A DNA stretch of 64,000 nucleotides from an uncultured Collinsella sp. (GTDB lineage Bacteria; Actinomycetota; Coriobacteriia; Coriobacteriales; Coriobacteriaceae): the NCBI GenBank assembly GCA_902493855.1, contig CABUQV010000011.1:1-64000 (forward strand), read 5' to 3'. This document shows positions 60,180-64,000 of this stretch, piece after piece; positions within the stretch are counted from its first letter, which is position 1, and each line of letters opens with the position of its first letter. The notes under the pieces are model-generated. The model searched no databases, was not told the origin of the DNA, and worked only from the letters and a program-made list of their open reading frames with translations. Both the position numbers and the translations under genes were made by a program.

Positions 60180-60932
60180 CTACGAGATATTGCCCAAGAA
60201 CGCCTTGGTGCGCTCGCTCTTAGGATGGTCGAAGACCTCGCTCGGCGTACCCTCTTCCACAATGACGCCACCGTCCATAAAGACGACGCGGTCGGCGACA
60301 TCGCGGGCAAAGCCCATCTCGTGCGTCACGACGATCATGGTCATACCGTCGTGCGCCAGGTCGCGCATGACGCCCAGGACGTCGCGCACGAGCTCAGGGT
60401 CGAGCGCCGAGGTGGCCTCGTCAAAGAGCATGACGTGCGGGTTCATCGACAGGGCGCGGGCGATGGCAACGCGCTGCTGCTGGCCGCCCGAAAGCTGACT
60501 CGGCATAAAATCGATGCGCTCAGCAAGACCGACCTTGGTCAGCTCCTCGACGGCGATCTTCTCGGCCTCTTCCTTGCTGCGCTTGAGCACCTTTTGTTGC
60601 GCAAGCATGACGTTCTTTTTGACCGACAGGTGCGGGAACAAATTGAACTGCTGGAACACCATACCCAGATGCGTACGCACTTTGTTGAGGTCGACACCCT
60701 TGGCGCACACATCCACGCCCTCAACGATAATCGAGCCACTCGTGGGATGCTCCAGACGATTGATGCAGCGAAGCATCGTCGACTTGCCCGAGCCCGAGGG
60801 GCCCAAGACCACAACGACCTCACCCTTGTGCACATCCAGATCGATATCGCGCAGGACCACGTTGTCGCCAAAGGCCTTCTGGAGGTTCTTGATACTGACG
60901 ACGACCTCGTTCGAGTTATTGGTTTCGCTCAT
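60180..60932 (-). CDS. Polar amino-acid ABC transporter ATPase (GlnQ type)
   Basis: The 250-residue ATPase has VVLGPSGSGKST, LGMVFQQFNLFPHLSV (Q-loop), QLSGGQQQRVAIARAL, VMLFDEATSALDPELV and VTHEMGFARDVADRVVFMDGG. This is the HisP/GlnQ group. AAGGAGG precedes the ATG. With the permease and the binding protein upstream on the same strand it forms one importer for polar amino acids, probably glutamine or another uncharged residue. Confidence 0.93.
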   Translation of the reverse strand: MSETNNSNEVVVSIKNLQKAFGDNVVLRDIDLDVHKGEVVVVLGPSGSGKSTMLRCINRLEHPTSGSIIVEGVDVCAKGVDLNKVRTHLGMVFQQFNLFPHLSVKKNVMLAQQKVLKRSKEEAEKIAVEELTKVGLAERIDFMPSQLSGGQQQRVAIARALSMNPHVMLFDEATSALDPELVRDVLGVMRDLAHDGMTMIVVTHEMGFARDVADRVVFMDGGVIVEEGTPSEVFDHPKSERTKAFLGNIS

Positions 60933-60944
60933 GATAGGACCTCC

Positions 60945-62306
60945 TTACAGACCGGCGATGTGATCGGCAGGCGTCGCGACAACCTGTCCGGCGCTCTTGG
61001 CGGGACGCTTCTTCTTGGTCTCGGCCGTGCCCAAAAGCCTCGCCTCAAGACCGCTCACCAAGCGAGCGAGCGGCAGGGTGATGACCAGATAGAACAGGGC
61101 GGCAACCACATACGGTGTGATGGAGCCCGTCGTGGCCACGATGGTACGGGCGTTCATGACGATCTCGACCACACCCACGGCGGCAAGCAGCGACGTATCC
61201 TTGTAAAGCAAGATAAACTCGCTGGTCAGCGTAGGCAAAACATTGCGGAATGTCTGCGGAATCATAACGTAGAGCAGCGTCTGGAAGGCATTCATGCCCA
61301 GAGAGCGAGCAGCCTCGTTTTGGCCCTTGGGGATCGATTGAATACCGGCACGGAAGATCTCGCACAGGTACGCAGACGAGTTCATGGCCATGACGATAAC
61401 GCCCAAGACATAGTCGTCCACTTTGACGCCGGCCAACGGCAGACCGAAGAACGCGATATAGATCTGCAGGAACGCCGGCGTACCGCGAATGATATTCACG
61501 TAGATGCCGGCGAGGCAACGCAGGATGCGCGACTTGGAGATGCGCATGAGCGACAGGGCAAAACCGAAGGGAATTGCCAGCGGAAACGCCACAAGCACGA
61601 TCGAAAGCGACATAAGGAAGCCCTTAAAGACGATCGGCAGGCTTTGGACCAAAATGACCGGGTTCAAGAACAGGCGCAGGAACATATTGGAGTTCCAGGC
61701 CTCGACCCACGGCTGCTCCTTAAGATCGGCCAGGAAGTTATCGAAGGCCGTCACGCCCTTGATCTCGACGGAAGGAATTTTTGAAATCTTCTTGGTCGAA
61801 CCGTCGGCGAGCGTATAGGTGCCGCTAAAGGCCTCATCGCCGCCCTCAACGGGAAACGTCACGCCGTAAACCTCGACACGGAAAAAGCCGCCGGCAGGCG
61901 CCGTCTCGCCAAAGTCGATCTTGAGCGTCTGACCATCAGCCGTGCACGTGGGTTTCATGGGCGTACGATCCATGAGGTCCTCGCCCGAGAGCATCGTCAA
62001 TCGCGTGTCATCGGTACCAAACGTCGTGCCGTCGACAAACGTCAAAGAAAGACCGCTCAGCTCCTCGTCGGCATCGGCCTGAACTTCCCAGGTAATGCGC
62101 GTCTCGGTGCCGCCGACCACATCGCTGCCCGAACCGGTGTTGGGTCGGGCGGTAATCTTTGCGGTCTCAAGCGCCTGGGCGGTCGTGGGCGCATATGCCC
62201 CCGCGCACACCAGCGCGAGCGCCACGGCCATGACGCAGACTAGCTTTTGGAGCAAGGCGGGCAGTGGAAAACGCTGCTCCGCGGCCCCTTTGTTCAGTCG
62301 AGACAA
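60945..62306 (-). CDS. Amino-acid ABC permease with extra N-terminal extracellular domain
   Basis: The 453-residue protein has a signal-like first hydrophobic segment (LVCVMAVALALVCAGAYA), then about 170 residues of beta-rich extracytoplasmic sequence (DVVGGTETRITWEVQADAD, GFFRVEVYGVTF, GTYTLADGSTK). A HisM/GlnP-type permease domain of about five segments follows, with the EAA loop GQNEAARSLGMNAFQTLLYVMIPQ. The added domain is unusual for this family. TTG 62306 is chosen because AGGAG lies 5 bases upstream and the upstream codons run through a hairpin. Confidence 0.85.
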   Translation of the reverse strand: MSRLNKGAAEQRFPLPALLQKLVCVMAVALALVCAGAYAPTTAQALETAKITARPNTGSGSDVVGGTETRITWEVQADADEELSGLSLTFVDGTTFGTDDTRLTMLSGEDLMDRTPMKPTCTADGQTLKIDFGETAPAGGFFRVEVYGVTFPVEGGDEAFSGTYTLADGSTKKISKIPSVEIKGVTAFDNFLADLKEQPWVEAWNSNMFLRLFLNPVILVQSLPIVFKGFLMSLSIVLVAFPLAIPFGFALSLMRISKSRILRCLAGIYVNIIRGTPAFLQIYIAFFGLPLAGVKVDDYVLGVIVMAMNSSAYLCEIFRAGIQSIPKGQNEAARSLGMNAFQTLLYVMIPQTFRNVLPTLTSEFILLYKDTSLLAAVGVVEIVMNARTIVATTGSITPYVVAALFYLVITLPLARLVSGLEARLLGTAETKKKRPAKSAGQVVATPADHIAGL

Positions 62307-62370
62307 GGTGGCTCCTATCGTAGAAGTTGCCGACAAAACGAGACGGAAACGCTCTCCGTCAAGAGAAGCG

Positions 62371-62402
62371 CAAAGGCCCTCTCCGCAAAACGGAAAGGGC
62401 CC
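62371..62402 (-). terminator. Hairpin between the binding-protein and permease genes
   Basis: GGGCCCTTTCC and GGAGAGGGCC (minus strand) form a stem with a GTTTTGC loop, followed by TTTGC. A partial terminator here would give more binding protein than permease, as is common for ABC importers. Confidence 0.65.
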
Positions 62403-62423
62403 GCGCGCAATCAAGTAGTTATT

Positions 62424-63284
62424 TTACTTGATGTTGTACTTAGCCATGAGGGCGTCGACGGTACCGTCGTCGGTCAGGTCCTTGATGGCCTGGTTGATGT
62501 CATCCTTGAGCTTGGTGTTGCCCTGGTTGATGGCAATGGCGTACTCCTCGCCGGTGCTAATCTGCTTGATGGTCTGGCAGGTGTTGAACTGCTCGGCGGT
62601 CAGCTGGCTGGCAACGGAGCGGTTGGTGACTACAGCGTCGCCCTTATCGGACTGCAGGGCGCTGAAGCACTCGGTAGCGTCCTTGTAGGGGACAATCTTG
62701 GCCTTGGGGAAGTTCTCCTGGGCAAAGGCCTCGGCGGTCGAGCCAGACTGGACGATGATGGTAGTGTCAGCGTTGTTGAGCTTCTCGCTGTAGTTGTCGG
62801 CCGTGATGTCGGTGTTATCGACCTTGGTCACAATAGCCTGATCGTCCATGTAGTAGGAATCAGAGAAAGTGACTTCCTTCTCACGCTCGGGCGTGTCGGT
62901 GATAGCCGCAATGGAAACGTCATACTTGGCGCCCGAAGCGACACCCGGAACCAGCGTGTCAAAGTCATTGTTGACATACTCGACATCCAGGCCCAGCTTG
63001 TCGCCGATGGCCTTGATGAGCTCAAGGTCAAAGCCCTGATAATCGCCGTTGTCATCCTTGTACTCAAACGGAGCGTACTCGGCAGAGGTGCCGACGGTGA
63101 GCGTACCATCCTTGACGAGCGCGTACTCCTTGGAGCCGTCGACCTTCTCGACCTTAGCGTCGTCAGAGCTGCTGGAACCGGCATCAGAACCAGAGGTGGC
63201 GTTGGACGAGCCGCAGCCCGTCAGTGCGAGGGCGAGCGCCATGGCACCCGTGGCGGCAAATGCGCCAAGCTTCTTGAGCTTCAT
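62424..63284 (-). CDS. Amino-acid ABC transporter substrate-binding lipoprotein
   Basis: The 286-residue lipoprotein has signal LGAFAATGAMALALALTGC with lipobox LTGC, a Ser/Asp linker, and an SBP_bac_3 domain: GTSAEYAPFEYKDDNGDYQGFDLELIKAIGDKLGL, DVSIAAITDTPEREKEVTFSDSYY, IVQSGSTAEAFAQENFP, DAVVTNRSVAS. It binds polar amino acids. GGAAGGAG precedes ATG 63284. It is the first gene of the importer operon. Confidence 0.93.
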   Translation of the reverse strand: MKLKKLGAFAATGAMALALALTGCGSSNATSGSDAGSSSSDDAKVEKVDGSKEYALVKDGTLTVGTSAEYAPFEYKDDNGDYQGFDLELIKAIGDKLGLDVEYVNNDFDTLVPGVASGAKYDVSIAAITDTPEREKEVTFSDSYYMDDQAIVTKVDNTDITADNYSEKLNNADTTIIVQSGSTAEAFAQENFPKAKIVPYKDATECFSALQSDKGDAVVTNRSVASQLTAEQFNTCQTIKQISTGEEYAIAINQGNTKLKDDINQAIKDLTDDGTVDALMAKYNIK

Positions 63285-63341
63285 AATCAGTCTCCTTCCG
63301 GTGACCTCGTTTGATTCAGAGGCCTGCAAAAACTGTTGGCT

Positions 63342-63370
63342 ATTATGCACCTGGAATTACGAATCTGCAA
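63342..63370 (-). promoter_or_regulatory. Sigma-A-type promoter of the amino-acid importer operon
   Basis: On the minus strand TTGCAG (63365-63370) and CATAAT (63342-63347) are spaced 17 bases, 58 bases before the binding-protein ATG. Confidence 0.7.
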
Positions 63371-63431
63371 TGAGAAAACTGATTGAAACAAACCCATAAC
63401 GTGAATGGAATACTCTACTTTGTGACAGTCA

Positions 63432-64000
63432 TTACTGCTGCAATGACCTTAATAATCTAATTTCAGCTGCATAACCTGCAAGTTCATTCGGAGTCTCCAA
63501 AATAAACGGCAGCGAACACAAACGGCCATTCGATACAATATTCTGCATAACCTGCATACCGCCACCAAATTCCTCGCTGCCAAGGTATCCCTTGCCGATG
63601 CACTCGTGACGATCTTTATGGGCGCCGCAGGGGTTCTTCGAATCGTTGATGTGTACGGCATGCAAGCGATCGATACCCACCACGCGGTCGAACTCGTCGA
63701 GCACGCCGTCCAGATCATGGATGATGTCGTAGCCGGCATCGCTCACATGGCAGGTGTCCAAACAAACGCCCAGCTTATCGGACAGCTCTGGGCACTTGGC
63801 GGCAACGCCCTCGATAATGCACGCCAGTTCTTCAAAGCTACGGCCCACCTCGGTGCCCTTGCCGGCCATGGTCTCGAGCAATACCGTCGTCTGCTGTCCC
63901 TCGAACATCACCTGGCACAGCGTATCAACAATCATCTGAATGCCGACGTCTGCCCCCTGTCCTACATGCGCACCGGGATGAAAATTGTAGTAGTTGCCGG
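63432..64000 (-). CDS. nfo: Deoxyribonuclease IV (endonuclease IV), 3' part only
   Basis: About 189 residues are visible; the 5' end lies beyond the right edge. The visible part starts at GNYYNFHPGAHVGQGADVGIQ and has LLETMAGKGTEVGRSFEELACII, GVCLDTCHVSDAGYDI, HAVHINDSKNPCGAHKDRHECIGKGYLG and FILETPNELAGYAAEI. These carry the metal ligands of the Nfo TIM barrel. The enzyme cuts DNA at abasic sites in base-excision repair. Confidence 0.93.
   Translation of the reverse strand, partial: GNYYNFHPGAHVGQGADVGIQMIVDTLCQVMFEGQQTTVLLETMAGKGTEVGRSFEELACIIEGVAAKCPELSDKLGVCLDTCHVSDAGYDIIHDLDGVLDEFDRVVGIDRLHAVHINDSKNPCGAHKDRHECIGKGYLGSEEFGGGMQVMQNIVSNGRLCSLPFILETPNELAGYAAEIRLLRSLQQ

Noticed and set aside
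60225..61784. 519-codon plus-strand frame opposite the ABC ATPase and permease
   Set aside because: It crosses the boundary of two clear minus-strand genes; composition is His/Asp/Arg-rich antisense noise.
1..64000. tRNA or rRNA genes and CRISPR arrays
   Set aside because: No cloverleaf with a GGTTCRA-type T-arm and no regularly spaced identical repeats were found by eye in the intergenic stretches; a covariance-model scan would be decisive.

Overview
The window is about 60% GC, densely coded, with strong GGAGG-type ribosome sites and a gene set of an anaerobic gut actinobacterium. A lysine-riboswitch lysA/dapA/dapB/dapH operon, a D-aspartate ligase/racemase pair, L-lactate dehydrogenase, a DUF3793 protein beside a flavodoxin, an ECF transporter with fused ATPases and dispersed short repeats together suggest Coriobacteriia, most likely Collinsella. 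That placement is inference from content; no rRNA or other marker gene is present.

Layout. 0-10 kb: tail of a possible transposase, ECF transporter ATPase and T component, a D-Asp peptidoglycan pair, a MOSC protein, a secreted coiled-coil cell-wall hydrolase, and a Ser/Thr kinase with its HTH partner. 10-22 kb: M20 amidohydrolase, lysine operon in which lysA and dapA form one reading frame, NdpA-like protein, Mbeg1-like hydrolase, lactate dehydrogenase, aminotransferase, NAD synthetase. 22.5-26.5 kb: an AT-richer island on the minus strand with a DUF2087 protein, an MFS exporter, a large radical SAM protein and a 36-residue peptide gene immediately before a strong terminator. This looks like an undescribed RiPP-type cluster and is the main candidate for a new system. 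26.5-35.9 kb: Ser/Thr-rich membrane protein, a gene split by an in-frame stop, secreted cysteine peptidase with lipoprotein, ettA, sdpR/sdpI, tcdA, tatD.

36-47.4 kb: a ten-gene minus-strand operon built around frlB/frlC/frlD-like genes (fructoselysine or related Amadori-product use) plus a YfcC-type transporter, two amidohydrolases, a second PfkB kinase, YjbQ, a BtpA-family protein and an FGGY kinase. It lies behind a GntR/UTRA regulator and a promoter with tandem operator-like repeats. 47.5-50 kb: two HAD phosphatases and deoC.

50.1-55.4 kb: a segment carrying an unknown protein, a ClpP-like protease and a VirD4/TraG-like ATPase lies between a diverged relic of a pgi 3' end and the intact pgi gene, as expected for an integrated element. 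55.6-64 kb: a shortened iron-alcohol-dehydrogenase-like protein, an SOS-type Y-family polymerase/YolD pair, a heavy-metal-domain protein behind a CsoR-like operator, DUF3793 plus flavodoxin, a polar amino-acid ABC transporter, and the 3' part of endonuclease IV running off the window.
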